From an uncultured Tateyamaria sp. (GTDB lineage Bacteria > Pseudomonadota > Alphaproteobacteria > Rhodobacterales > Rhodobacteraceae), in assembly GCF_947496075.1 (NCBI RefSeq), contig NZ_CANMBJ010000006.1, forward strand, positions 1 to 64,000: a stretch of 64,000 nt of DNA. Direction: 5' to 3'. The notes below the pieces were generated by a model. That model saw only the letters and a program-made list of their open reading frames with translations, was not told where the DNA came from and ran no database searches. Positions 37,247-46,643 of the stretch are shown one piece after another. The position numbers were made by a program, and so were the translations under genes. The first letter of the stretch is position 1. Every line of letters starts with the position of its first letter.

Positions 37247-38701
37247 ATGTCACTGACCAGTGCACTTTCCTCGGCCATGTCGGGCATCCGGGCGGTAAGC
37301 CGCGGCTCGGAAGTCGTATCGGGGAACATTGCGAACGCAAACACTGCGGGATATGTGCGTCGAACGCTCTCGGTTTCATCCGACAGCGGTGGCGGTGCTG
37401 TTGGCGTGCGGATCAACGGCATCACGCGGCATGTCGATCAGCAAATCATCAACGACCGACGGCTCGCCGAAGCGGAGACCGGCTATCGCATTGAGACGGC
37501 GGCGGCACTGACGCGGATCGAAGACTTGGTTGGAACACCGGACAATCCGGCGTCGCTCGCTGCGCGCATTTCTGATTTCGAACAAAGCTTGATCACGGCG
37601 AGCAGCAGGCCAGATGCCGCAGAACGTCTCACGGCGGCGGCTTTCGCGGCCAAGGACCTCGCCCAATCGATCAATTCGGTGGCGCAAGGCATTCAAGATG
37701 CACGCACCCAAGCCGATCACAGCATCAACACACAGGTCAAAAGACTGAATGACGCCCTCAAAGGCGTTGAGACGTTGAATGCCCGCATTGTGGCAAGCAA
37801 TGTAAATGACATCGATCTGCCAGCCCTCGAGGATCAGCGCCAGCAATTCATTGATGAGATAAGCGAAATGGTCCCGGTTCGGACAATCCCGCGAGACCGA
37901 GGCGCAGTGTCACTATATTCTGTCGGCGGCGCGATACTGCTCGAAGGTCAGGCCGTTGAAGTTGGTTTTGAACCAGCCAAACTTGTCACACCATACGAGT
38001 CCATAGACGATGGAACGCTGTCGGGCCTGACACTCAACGGGATCTCAGTAAACACGTCTTCAGCAAATGGTCGTTTGCATGGTGGAACGTTGGGCGCACA
38101 ATTCGAAATACGGGACGAAATTGCCCCGAAAGCCCAATTGCAGATCGATGCAGTTGCCCGCGATCTGATCGAACGCTTCGAAGACAGCACCGTTGATCCC
38201 ACGCTCGGGGTCGGTGATGCGGGGCTGTTCACAGACGCGAACAACCCGATGGATCCAGCGGCCGACGTTGGTTTGGCCAGCCGCCTTTCTCTCAATGCGC
38301 TGGTCGATCCCGACCAGGGCGGCGAAACCTGGCGCATGCGCGACGGTTTGGGTGCAGCCACACCAGGCGAGGCCGGTGATGCGACACTCTTGATCGCACT
38401 AACCGATGCTCTGGAGACGACACGACCGCAAGCGTCCACTCAGTTTGGGTCGGCTCCGCTCAGTTTGAAGGACATCGTGGTCAGCATGTCATCCCAAATC
38501 GGGACTGAACGGCTCAGAGCAGATCGACAGATGTCATTCGCCTCTGCTCAATTCGCCGAGTTGCAGCAAGTTGAGCTGGCGGCAGGCGTCGACACAGATG
38601 TGGAGATTCAAAATCTGATGATCCTAGAGCAAGCCTATGCCGCAAACGCACGGGTCATCTCAACGGTCGACGAAATGTTCGACATGATTCTGAGGATTTG
38701 A
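37247..38701 (+). CDS. flgK: Flagellar hook-associated protein FlgK
   Basis: A 484-residue hook-filament junction protein. It starts MSLTSALSSAMSGIRAVSRGSEVVSGNIANANTAGYVRR-like in the flagellin/hook family pattern and ends with ...LMILEQAYAANARVISTVDEMFDMILRI, the typical C-terminal helix. GGCGGGAG precedes the ATG. It follows flgE by 39 nt. Confidence 0.94.
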   Translation: MSLTSALSSAMSGIRAVSRGSEVVSGNIANANTAGYVRRTLSVSSDSGGGAVGVRINGITRHVDQQIINDRRLAEAETGYRIETAAALTRIEDLVGTPDNPASLAARISDFEQSLITASSRPDAAERLTAAAFAAKDLAQSINSVAQGIQDARTQADHSINTQVKRLNDALKGVETLNARIVASNVNDIDLPALEDQRQQFIDEISEMVPVRTIPRDRGAVSLYSVGGAILLEGQAVEVGFEPAKLVTPYESIDDGTLSGLTLNGISVNTSSANGRLHGGTLGAQFEIRDEIAPKAQLQIDAVARDLIERFEDSTVDPTLGVGDAGLFTDANNPMDPAADVGLASRLSLNALVDPDQGGETWRMRDGLGAATPGEAGDATLLIALTDALETTRPQASTQFGSAPLSLKDIVVSMSSQIGTERLRADRQMSFASAQFAELQQVELAAGVDTDVEIQNLMILEQAYAANARVISTVDEMFDMILRI

Positions 38702-38703
38702 CA

Positions 38704-39711
38704 ATGAACAGCTACGGATTGGGCGACCTCGCGCAGACATTTCTGTTGCAACGACGTGGTGCATCCATCAAGGCGGATATGGCCCGCTTGACTGAGGAAC
38801 TGGCAAGTGGCCAAGTCAGCGACACCAAGTCGGTCCTTGCTGGAAATGTTGCCTACTTGTCGGATATAGAAAGCGATTTGCGCGGTCTTGCGGCTTACAA
38901 GGTGGCGGGAACAGAAGCCGCACAATTTGCGTCGTCAGTGCAAAGCGCGCTTGATCGCGTGGATTTTGGGGTTGGCCAGCTCAGCACAGCGCTTCTTGCA
39001 GTCGGAGCCAGCGCCAATGGACCGATATTGGAGCAAATGTCGACTGATGCAGAAAACGAGTTCAGAAGTCTCGTGTCGGTTCTTAACACATCCAGCGCAG
39101 GACGATCGATCTTTGCGGGCGCGGCAACGGATCAGTCGGCGCTGAACAGTGCTGACGTGATCCTTGCCGATCTACGGACCGCTATCGCAGGCAACACAAC
39201 CGTGTCCGACATCGAAACAGCTGTTGACCAATGGTTTGATGATCCAGCCGGTTTTCGCGCCTCGGCATATACCGGCTCCGACGCCTCAATCGCGCCATTT
39301 CAATTGGCAGAAGATGAACAAATTTCGGTTGATTTGAAAGCGGATAACCAAGTGTTTCGCGACCTGTTCAAGGGGGTCGCTTTGGCAGCTGTGGCAGCTG
39401 ATAGCGGCTTGGGGCTATCAGCCGGAAACCAGCGTGACCTGCTGGTAAGAGCTGGCATAAGCCTTTTGGAGGCGAAAGAGGCACTGACAGGGACCCAAAG
39501 CGGCGTTGGGGCTGCCGAAGCACGCATTGATACGGTCACGGCTCGGAATGCAGCCCGCGATACGTCACTGCAGCTCGCCAAAGGCGCACTTCTGGAAGCC
39601 GATCCCTACGAAACCGCAACCCAATTGGAGGCAGTCCAATTCCAGCTTCAAAGCTTGTACACGATCACCGCTCGTACATCCGACCTGTCACTGGTCAACT
39701 TCATCAGATGA
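38704..39711 (+). CDS. flgL: Flagellar hook-associated protein FlgL
   Basis: A 335-residue flagellin-like junction protein: N-terminal coiled-coil helices (LLQRRGASIKADMARLTEELASGQV), a central segment with SSAGRSIFAGAATDQSAL, and a C-terminal helix (ATQLEAVQFQLQSLYTITARTSDLSLVNFIR). ATG 38704 follows the flgK stop by 2 nt with a GAGGA site. It overlaps flgI by 4 nt. Confidence 0.9.
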   Translation: MNSYGLGDLAQTFLLQRRGASIKADMARLTEELASGQVSDTKSVLAGNVAYLSDIESDLRGLAAYKVAGTEAAQFASSVQSALDRVDFGVGQLSTALLAVGASANGPILEQMSTDAENEFRSLVSVLNTSSAGRSIFAGAATDQSALNSADVILADLRTAIAGNTTVSDIETAVDQWFDDPAGFRASAYTGSDASIAPFQLAEDEQISVDLKADNQVFRDLFKGVALAAVAADSGLGLSAGNQRDLLVRAGISLLEAKEALTGTQSGVGAAEARIDTVTARNAARDTSLQLAKGALLEADPYETATQLEAVQFQLQSLYTITARTSDLSLVNFIR

Positions 39712-40808
39712 TACGGCCCCTTATCTGCATAATCGCATTGCTCGTCGGAGGCGTTGCAGCAGCAAGCCCTGTTCGGATCAAGGATTTGGTCGATTTCGAT
39801 GGGGTGCGTGGCAATGATCTTGTGGGATACGGCCTTGTTGTTGGGCTGGACGGAACCGGAGACGGTCTCAGAAACGCGCCGTTTACCGAAGATATTATGA
39901 CGAACATCCTTGAGCGTCTGGGCGTTAATGTCACTGGCGAGCAGTTTCGCCCCAAGAATGTTGCGGCGGTCATCGTGACTGGAACTTTGCCACCATTTGC
40001 GCGCAGCGGCAGCCAGATCGACATTACAGTATCGGCGATTGGCGACGCAAAAAGCCTGCTGGGTGGAACGTTGGTCATGACCCCGATGAACGCCGCAGAT
40101 GGCGAGATTTACGCCGTTGCCCAGGGCACAATCATTGCGGGAGGCGCCGTTGCCGAAGGGGATGGCGCGCGTGTTACTCAAGGTGTGCCAACATCAGGCA
40201 CCATTCCATCCGGAGCGCGTATTGAGCGGGAAATTGAATTTGAACTCAGAAACTTAACAGACATGCGGCTCGCCCTCCGCAACCCTGACTTCACAACAGC
40301 AGCGAGGATCGAGGATGCTATCAATGCCGTCTTCAGTCGACCTGTTGCAACCATGCTGGATTCGGGCACTGTTGCCTTGGACGTTCGTCAGACCCGCGCG
40401 AGGTCAGTCGCGCATGCACTTGGGCGAATTGAAAACATAGCGGTTGAACCGGAGCGCAGAGCTCGGGTCGTGGTCGACCAGCGCTCCGGAACAATCGTGA
40501 TGGGTGACGAGGTGCGTATCTCCCGTGTTGCGGTGTCGCAGGGCAACCTGACATTGCGCGTTCAGGAACAGCCACTGGCCGTACAGCCGAACCCGTTTGC
40601 AGAAGGCGAAACTGTCGTCGTCCCCAGGACGACCGTGGATCTACAAGAAGAAGATGGCCCCGGCCTTGCCGAAGTTCCGGGGGGCACGTCCTTGTCAGAG
40701 GTGATAGCGGGCCTAAACGCACTTGGCGTTGCTCCTCGAGACATGATCGATATCCTAAAGAGCATAAAGGCGGCTGGAGCACTTCACGCTGAGTTTGTTG
40801 TCAGATAG
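39708..40808 (+). CDS. flgI: Flagellar P-ring protein FlgI
   Basis: A 366-residue periplasmic P-ring subunit with a short signal peptide (LICIIALLVGGVAAASP), then the family signature VRIKDLVDFDGVRGNDLVGYGLVVGLDGTGD, TEDIMTNILERLGV, and the end GLNALGVAPRDMIDILKSIKAAGALHAEFVVR. It is the last flagellar gene in the window; an IS remnant follows, so the cluster may have been interrupted here. Confidence 0.96.
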   Translation: MIRPLICIIALLVGGVAAASPVRIKDLVDFDGVRGNDLVGYGLVVGLDGTGDGLRNAPFTEDIMTNILERLGVNVTGEQFRPKNVAAVIVTGTLPPFARSGSQIDITVSAIGDAKSLLGGTLVMTPMNAADGEIYAVAQGTIIAGGAVAEGDGARVTQGVPTSGTIPSGARIEREIEFELRNLTDMRLALRNPDFTTAARIEDAINAVFSRPVATMLDSGTVALDVRQTRARSVAHALGRIENIAVEPERRARVVVDQRSGTIVMGDEVRISRVAVSQGNLTLRVQEQPLAVQPNPFAEGETVVVPRTTVDLQEEDGPGLAEVPGGTSLSEVIAGLNALGVAPRDMIDILKSIKAAGALHAEFVVR

Positions 40809-40941
40809 TCCGTCGTGAAAATTATTAGCATTGTGGGATACAGAATGGCAGGAACGTGATGCAGATGGATTCGGCACTGACCTGGAGCTAGAGTCTCTCC
40901 CTGGTCGGCGTTACCGCCTGCATGGTTCTTAAATTCGGGCC
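40809..40941. other. Junction between flgI and the IS remnant
   Basis: No gene is seen. Terminal inverted repeats of an insertion sequence could not be identified by eye. Confidence 0.4.
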
Positions 40942-41148
40942 TCACATCCAACGGATGATGGCAGCCGCGAGGGCGATTTTGGAGAGGAAGGCCTTGGGAC
41001 AGCGGTTGTATCGAGTTGCAACCCGCCGCCAGTCTTTCAATCGGCCAAACATGATCTCGATACGATTGCGCCGCTTATACCTGCGCTTTGGGAAATAGAG
41101 CTCCAAATGCGTCATCTGCCCATCGATCAGCCAGACAAAGGCGTCCAT
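40942..41148 (-). mobile_element. IS5-family transposase remnant (3' fragment)
   Basis: A 68-codon ORF carries the C-terminal part of a DDE transposase of the IS5/IS427 type: RRNRIEIMFGRLKDWRRV holds the final Glu of the catalytic triad, then RYNRCPKAFLSKIALAAAIIRWM. The full enzyme would be several times longer; the DDE aspartates are missing, so the copy is inactive. It marks the boundary between flagellar and polysaccharide genes. Confidence 0.85.
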
Positions 41149-41782
41149 ATCACTGCCTGTTTTTTGACCGGTGGATCATGCCACAATGCCAAAATCAATG
41201 GAGCCTGACCCAATCAGTGGTGCTTTGAAAATGACAATGACATCAGAAAGGCTGCCAGTCCGCGGACATCGGTGTAAAGCCACACAAGAAAGCTAGATGC
41301 TGGGGCGGAGATCAAGATAAGTACTCTGATCCTTGATTAGTGAGCTGTCCTGCAGGCTTGCCCAGAAACTCTGTCGTGAGGGCGGAACCTGGGCAGTCTA
41401 ATCCCGGACTGGTGGGATTTTTTTCGCGCTGCAGACATATTGTGACCAATGATCGTCATTTCAGAACGTGTTTGGATAGCGGTCAAGGACAGGTTGAGCA
41501 AATCAACTGCAGCAGCTGCGATGGCACTCGTGTTTGAGAAAGTACGTGCCGGAAAAGTCATATGCCCCTGCGTTTGTCTAAGCGTTATGGTTGAAAAGTC
41601 CGAAGCAGTAAAACCGTATATCAGACGCAGTTTCGTTGGACGGTTGGAGGGACTGGCTGCATGTGTCTGCGTCACAGCCAACGACAACAAAAGGCACTAG
41701 AACAGGAATACGGTGCTGAGATGATTTCGGCGAACCACTTCGGTAGGCAGAAGTTACTTTTGTCGCAAAAGATAGATGATGC
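41149..41782. other. Gene-poor region after the IS remnant
   Basis: An 83-codon + ORF at 41449-41700 and an overlapping minus ORF have no motifs. This is likely decayed DNA linked to the IS remnant. Confidence 0.5.
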
Positions 41783-42565
41783 TCAGGGTGATGGAAAAAA
41801 GGTATCGGTGTGCCCTTGATACCAGTAGAGAGCGAGGCCTCTCCATTCCTTGGACGCCAAGTCTGTCATCCGCAGCCCATCCGTCAAATGGTAAGTATAG
41901 AGCGGGTCAAATGGCGGGATCCAACGGAAGTCAACGGGGTAAGGTACAGGCTCCATGCCCATGTTTCGAAAGACGCCGATTACCCTGGGCATACGGTGGG
42001 CAGATGTTATGACCCACCACGTTTTCTTCCTATCTTCGCCGATCAAGGCTATGGCATTGCGCACCCTTTCAACCGTGTTGGTCGATGTGGCGTCGATGAT
42101 GATCCTATCTTTGGTGACACCGAATTCTTGAAGAATACGTTGGATGCCGTAGGCGGGTCCCAATGGGGGAGGGAGAGGACTGCCCGAGGTGACAACGATA
42201 CGCGCCTGCGGGTAGCGTTGTGCAAGCAATCCCACGATCGGGACAGCGTCCCCGTCTTCCTTCAATTCCAACAAAGCGCCGGTATGCTGGGCATGAACTT
42301 CGTTGATGCCGCTGCCTACAACCACGATGCCATCGGGGGCAGGGACCGTTTCGAGTGAAACAGGCGGAAAACGCGTCACTAGGGGCGCCATCAGCACTTC
42401 CCCGGCGGAACTGTAACCAAATATCAAAAGCCCGATCGTACCAAACGCGCCGCTTACCAAACCCAACCGTCGCCAGCGCATGACGATCAGGCACAGACCC
42501 AAAACAATGAACAGGATCAGGAAATTCGAAGGTGTCGTAACATAATCAACAATAGATCTAAGCAT
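41783..42565 (-). CDS. YdcF family (DUF218) membrane protein
   Basis: A 260-residue protein with two N-terminal membrane helices and a DUF218/YdcF domain: PDGIVVVGSGINEVHAQHT, ARIVVTSGSPLPP, EFGVTKDRIIIDATSTNTVERVRNA and WWVITSAHRMPRVIGVF. Members are linked to envelope or polysaccharide metabolism; the reaction is not known. It lies 133 nt downstream of the exosortase on the same strand and is probably co-transcribed with it. Confidence 0.85.
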   Translation of the reverse strand: MLRSIVDYVTTPSNFLILFIVLGLCLIVMRWRRLGLVSGAFGTIGLLIFGYSSAGEVLMAPLVTRFPPVSLETVPAPDGIVVVGSGINEVHAQHTGALLELKEDGDAVPIVGLLAQRYPQARIVVTSGSPLPPPLGPAYGIQRILQEFGVTKDRIIIDATSTNTVERVRNAIALIGEDRKKTWWVITSAHRMPRVIGVFRNMGMEPVPYPVDFRWIPPFDPLYTYHLTDGLRMTDLASKEWRGLALYWYQGHTDTFFPSP

Positions 42566-42698
42566 TGTGAGGCCTCAAAAAACTTCACGGCAACTTGAAT
42601 CCTGCAAGAATGCACCGGTTGGATCAACCGGGGATCAGGTGCCGGTCGTTATGCCACGGAATGGTGCGCATAAGGTCTGTGAGACACGTGCGCAGGGA

Positions 42699-44306
42699 CT
42701 ATTCAACCGGCAGGAACCGCGGTAGGGCCGGGGTGAGATCGGCAACCAAGTCGTTCAATCGTGCAGCAGCGGTTGCGTCGCTTTCACCAGGATTGATCGG
42801 AGTTGTCAGCCTGACCAAGGCCCCGTCCGTGCGGCCGGTACGAATCCCATCCACCATCAACAAGTATTTTGCTTCGAAATCCCAAGCGATGCGCCGCCCC
42901 TTTTGTTCGAACCAGTAGTAGGCCATCATTCTGATTTCGCCCTTCTGGATGATTGCCTTGTTCAGCTCAAAAGGGGTGGGACTATTGAGTTCGGCGGCAA
43001 TATCGGTGCGCTCCAGCCAAGCAATTTCCCAGCCGCCACCGGGTAGACAAATCTCGGGGCTGTGTACGCCACCTTTGGACTGATCGTTGTACCAGGCCAT
43101 GAAAAGACCAATCCTGGGACCGGAGGAAGACCCTTTGTGAGCCAGATCAACCTGCAGATAGTCGTCTGCACGCAAAACCGCCTCAACGTCCGGTGTGAGA
43201 AACTGCTGTGGACCAACTTGCTGCCACTTCCCCAGGCTGCGGGGGAACAAGACAAAGCTGTCACGAGACACAGTGTAATCGCCGCGTTGGGGAAGCACCT
43301 GGAAGACAGCTATTGTCATCAATACTGCCAAAGAGGAGGCAATCAGCGCCGCAGATGGTTGCACCAACCGCAATCGCATTGCTTGGGTCAGCAGTCCGTC
43401 TGTGTCCAGATCCAATGCCTGAGGCAGGCTCATTTTTTGCCTTTGGAACATTAGCATCATCTTGGCGAGCAGGAAGAGCAGGACAATGCAGATTGCAAAA
43501 ATAACCCACCCTTCGAAGAAGTGGGTAAATCCGTCCAACCAATCTGGCCCGTAAACGTTCACGACCACGCCGGCTAAGGCTATGCGCACCGAATTCATCA
43601 GCACTGTAATCGGTGCCGCAGAAATCAGGAGCACTGCCTTGTGCCACATCGGTCCGCGGTAAAGCACGGCGAAGATGTAGGAGAAGCTGAGGATTGGGAA
43701 CAGGTAGTTCAAGCCTGAACAGGCCTCGGCCACGTGTAGTTTCATAATGCCAAGATCGATAATATTGCCATCGAGAAACACTGGCACGGACAACAGCTTG
43801 AGAAACCAAACCCCCAGCTCAGAAGAGATGAACTGCAACCAAGTGGTCATCTTGTAATAGAGCACGCCCGGCAGTGGGAGCATGTAGACCAAGTGCACAA
43901 CAGGGGGCCAGAAATGTTTGCCCGTTGTCCAGCCAAAGCTGATCAGAAGGACACCACCAACCCACAGAATCAGGGCGTAAGCTACAATGTCATCGATATT
44001 GGCCAGCTTTCCCAAGCTGCCGAGGGCTACGGCAGCGAGGATGACCACCACACCGGGCCAACGGATACGCACCGCACCCGAGTTTTCTGGAACCGCCTTT
44101 AGTTGGCGCAAGAAAAGCAGGCCAGACAGTATCGGGATCAGTGGTCCGTGGCTGTATTCAGGCAGTTGCCACGCCGCCAGCAGCGCGCGCGTTCCGTCCC
44201 AAAAGAAGGCCATCGCCCCCAGGATTGTGACCAACAGCCAAAAAGTGCCCCAATGCATGAATCCGGTGCTTGGGTGCCTAGACGAAATGGTATCCGAGGA
44301 ATGCAT
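42699..44306 (-). CDS. xrtD: Exosortase fused to EpsI domain (XrtD type)
   Basis: A 535-residue membrane protein. Residues about 20-290 form the exosortase: eight or so helices with the catalytic Cys in EACSGLNYLFP, Arg in NSVRIALAG and His in THFFEGW. Residues about 320-535 are an EpsI-like domain (LGKWQQVGPQQFL, SPEICLPGGGWEI, MAYYWFEQKGRRIAWDFEAKY). The fusion matches the Rhodobacterales VPLPA-CTERM exosortase XrtD as I remember it. Exosortases sort proteins with PEP-CTERM-like tails to the surface, next to exopolysaccharide genes. No CTERM substrate is seen in this window. Confidence 0.88.
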   Translation of the reverse strand: MHSSDTISSRHPSTGFMHWGTFWLLVTILGAMAFFWDGTRALLAAWQLPEYSHGPLIPILSGLLFLRQLKAVPENSGAVRIRWPGVVVILAAVALGSLGKLANIDDIVAYALILWVGGVLLISFGWTTGKHFWPPVVHLVYMLPLPGVLYYKMTTWLQFISSELGVWFLKLLSVPVFLDGNIIDLGIMKLHVAEACSGLNYLFPILSFSYIFAVLYRGPMWHKAVLLISAAPITVLMNSVRIALAGVVVNVYGPDWLDGFTHFFEGWVIFAICIVLLFLLAKMMLMFQRQKMSLPQALDLDTDGLLTQAMRLRLVQPSAALIASSLAVLMTIAVFQVLPQRGDYTVSRDSFVLFPRSLGKWQQVGPQQFLTPDVEAVLRADDYLQVDLAHKGSSSGPRIGLFMAWYNDQSKGGVHSPEICLPGGGWEIAWLERTDIAAELNSPTPFELNKAIIQKGEIRMMAYYWFEQKGRRIAWDFEAKYLLMVDGIRTGRTDGALVRLTTPINPGESDATAAARLNDLVADLTPALPRFLPVE

Positions 44307-44458
44307 GCGCGTTCAAATCCAATCAAGACCCATCATATTCCCAACTGTCAATTGGGGGCGACCGTGCCTGCTCAACAGAGGTTTTGTCCCAACTTTGGGG
44401 TCATCTTACACAGTTTCTTCAAAGCCCAAGGTCTTCTGCCTGCGGGCAAGGAAGAGAT

Positions 44459-45295
44459 TTAGAATCCAATGCGGCTCAGCGGTCCGGCCAGTTTGCGATA
44501 CACGATAGGTGGCAGGATATCCTGCATCAGTGCTCGGCGCGCAACAAGCCTGTCCGCCTTGTCTTTGGAGCCGGGGCGAGGCTTGAAGAGCGTGGTGTGC
44601 TCCTTGCGTGTCGCATCCCATGTGGCGGTGTAGTAGTACAACGCAATGGATTGGCGCGCTTCGCCCTCGGGGTGGTTCACGGGTTCGGGATTGCCGTGGA
44701 ATGTGTCGGACCCGGTCGAGAAACAGACCATCCGATTGAATTTCGGCACAAAGCTATTCATTTTGCGGGTCATTTCCTTGTCCCACACTTCGAACGAGCC
44801 GCCGTATTCCTCTTTCCAGTCCCTGTTGAGGTAGATCAGCACATTCAGTCGTCGCTCTACCTGCATCGGTCCGTGGAGGTTGAAATCGGCATGGATGTCC
44901 AGATGCCCACCATTGAGTGTTTTGTGAATACCTGCACCCATGAAATACGGGTCTGGGATAAGCCCCTTGATACCAGTCATCTGTTCCAGAAACAGGATGA
45001 ATGGGCGCGAGTTGAACGCATAGAACAGGTTCTTTGTGTAAGCTGGCAGGCGCTCAGGAATATATGAGAACTTCAGGTTCTCCTGTGCGCGGCTGTACCC
45101 TTCTTCTGGTGCCGGGAGAGTTTCGAGCTCGTTGAGCACGTTCTCAAGAAGTGCTTCCGGCAAGAAGTTGTCGATGCAGGCGTGGTGATAGGGTTCTGCA
45201 GCCTGATAAATCTCTGCCTTAGCGGCGCCGGCGGCCTTGGCCGCATCGTTGTCGATCAAAAGTGTGTCGGGGTCGATGTTGTAGTAAGCGGTCAT
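44459..45295 (-). CDS. 2OG-Fe(II) oxygenase, prolyl-hydroxylase-like
   Basis: A 278-residue soluble enzyme with a double-stranded beta-helix: the iron triad is HADF (HxD) and TFHGNPEPV (distal His), and the 2-oxoglutarate-binding Arg is in ARQSIALYYYT. LNVLIYLNRDWKEEYGGSFEVWD is typical of P4H-like members. The substrate is unknown; its place between an exosortase and a glycosyltransferase suggests modification of a surface polymer or its carrier (inference). The ATG has a CTCAGGA site. Confidence 0.85.
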   Translation of the reverse strand: MTAYYNIDPDTLLIDNDAAKAAGAAKAEIYQAAEPYHHACIDNFLPEALLENVLNELETLPAPEEGYSRAQENLKFSYIPERLPAYTKNLFYAFNSRPFILFLEQMTGIKGLIPDPYFMGAGIHKTLNGGHLDIHADFNLHGPMQVERRLNVLIYLNRDWKEEYGGSFEVWDKEMTRKMNSFVPKFNRMVCFSTGSDTFHGNPEPVNHPEGEARQSIALYYYTATWDATRKEHTTLFKPRPGSKDKADRLVARRALMQDILPPIVYRKLAGPLSRIGF

Positions 45296-45503
45296 CGGTC
45301 CTGAGTTCCTTGGAAAAGCTATTCTGTTAAAAAATGGACGTTATCAGTCCCACCTATATCTTAGTGCGCTATCATTGTTGAGACATTTCGCAGGACACAT
45401 TGGCGAAAAAGAGCCCCCGTTGCCAGTCAGCAACCCTTGCAGGGACAGGTATGAACGGGCAAGAACGCAGCCATAGATTAAATGATTTTGGGACCGATGA
45501 ACC

Positions 45504-46427
45504 ATGGTTGATCCTCGCGCTTACGTGTTGATTTCCCCATGTCGAAATGAGGCCGAGTATATGTGCCGCACGCTGGACAGCGTGGTGGCGCAGACTGTCA
45601 GGCCAACCTTGTGGGTGATTGTGGACGACGGATCTTCTGATGCGACGCCGCAGATTCTCGCAGATTATGCTGCGCGTCATGACTGGATTCGAGTGGTGCC
45701 AAAGCCCGATCGTGGCCAGCGTGCGGTCGGCCCAGGGGTAATAGAAGCATTTTACTACGGCTACGAAACGATCAATCCGCCTGACTTCTCTTACCTGTGC
45801 AAGCTGGATTTGGATCTGGATTTACCCCAAGGGTATTTCGAAGGTCTCATGGAGCGAATGGAAGCAGATCCGCGTATCGCCTCCTGTTCCGGCAAGGCCT
45901 ATTTCGAGGATGAAAAGGGTAATATGGTGTCCGAGAACATATCGGATGACATGTCCCTTGGAATGACCAAGTTTTATCGCGTTTCTGCATTCGAGGCCCT
46001 TGGCGGTTTTGTGCGTGAGGTGATGTGGGACGGGATCGACTGCCACAAGGCGCGGATGATGGGCTGGAAAGCGGTCAGTTGGGATGTGCCCGAATTGCGC
46101 TTTAACCACCTGCGCCCCATGGGTTCGAGCCAGGCAGGCATTTTTACCGGTCGACGCCGACATGGGTTCGGGCAGTATTACATGGGTACGGGCCCCCTGT
46201 TTCTAACCGCGTCAGCCGTGAACAAGATGCGCCAAAAGCCCTATGTTCTTGGGGGGCTTGCAATTATCCAAGGTTATCTGGCTGCGTTGCTGCGCGGGGC
46301 GGAGCGCCACGGCGATCAAGAATTGCGTGCCTTCATCCGACGCTATCAGATGCGCGCTTTGATGATCGGCAAGACACGTGCAGTGGCCGAGATAGAAAAG
46401 GAACGTGCGGCGCTTTGGCCGGGGTAG
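45504..46427 (+). CDS. Family 2 glycosyltransferase
   Basis: A 307-residue GT-A enzyme: VLISPCRNEAEYMCRTLDSVVAQT, then VIVDDGSSDATPQIL and the metal motif LCKLDLDLDLP, with an acceptor-side Asp in MWDGIDCHK. No membrane segments are obvious apart from a weak one near residues 255-275. It is transcribed away from the oxygenase and likely adds a sugar to an exopolysaccharide or its lipid carrier. Confidence 0.88.
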   Translation: MVDPRAYVLISPCRNEAEYMCRTLDSVVAQTVRPTLWVIVDDGSSDATPQILADYAARHDWIRVVPKPDRGQRAVGPGVIEAFYYGYETINPPDFSYLCKLDLDLDLPQGYFEGLMERMEADPRIASCSGKAYFEDEKGNMVSENISDDMSLGMTKFYRVSAFEALGGFVREVMWDGIDCHKARMMGWKAVSWDVPELRFNHLRPMGSSQAGIFTGRRRHGFGQYYMGTGPLFLTASAVNKMRQKPYVLGGLAIIQGYLAALLRGAERHGDQELRAFIRRYQMRALMIGKTRAVAEIEKERAALWPG

Positions 46428-46643
46428 GTTCGCGTTCTGCTCAGTCTGTAAGTCGGCTCTGACCTTTTGCGAGACGAAGATGCGTTTGGATCCGCCTCTA
46501 CGCCGGCGGAGACATAGCGGTCATTTTCTTGACGCCTCGTTTGGAAATCATGCAGCTCTGATCATCGTAGTGAGGGGGCCAAGGCGTTGTTGGGTTCAAT
46601 CGCAATGTTGGATCAGTGACTATTGACCGACCGCCGTTGAGCC

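Noticed and set aside
41449..41700. 83-codon + ORF after the IS remnant
   Set aside because: No motif, no ribosome site, and it overlaps an equally plausible ORF on the other strand in degenerate DNA.
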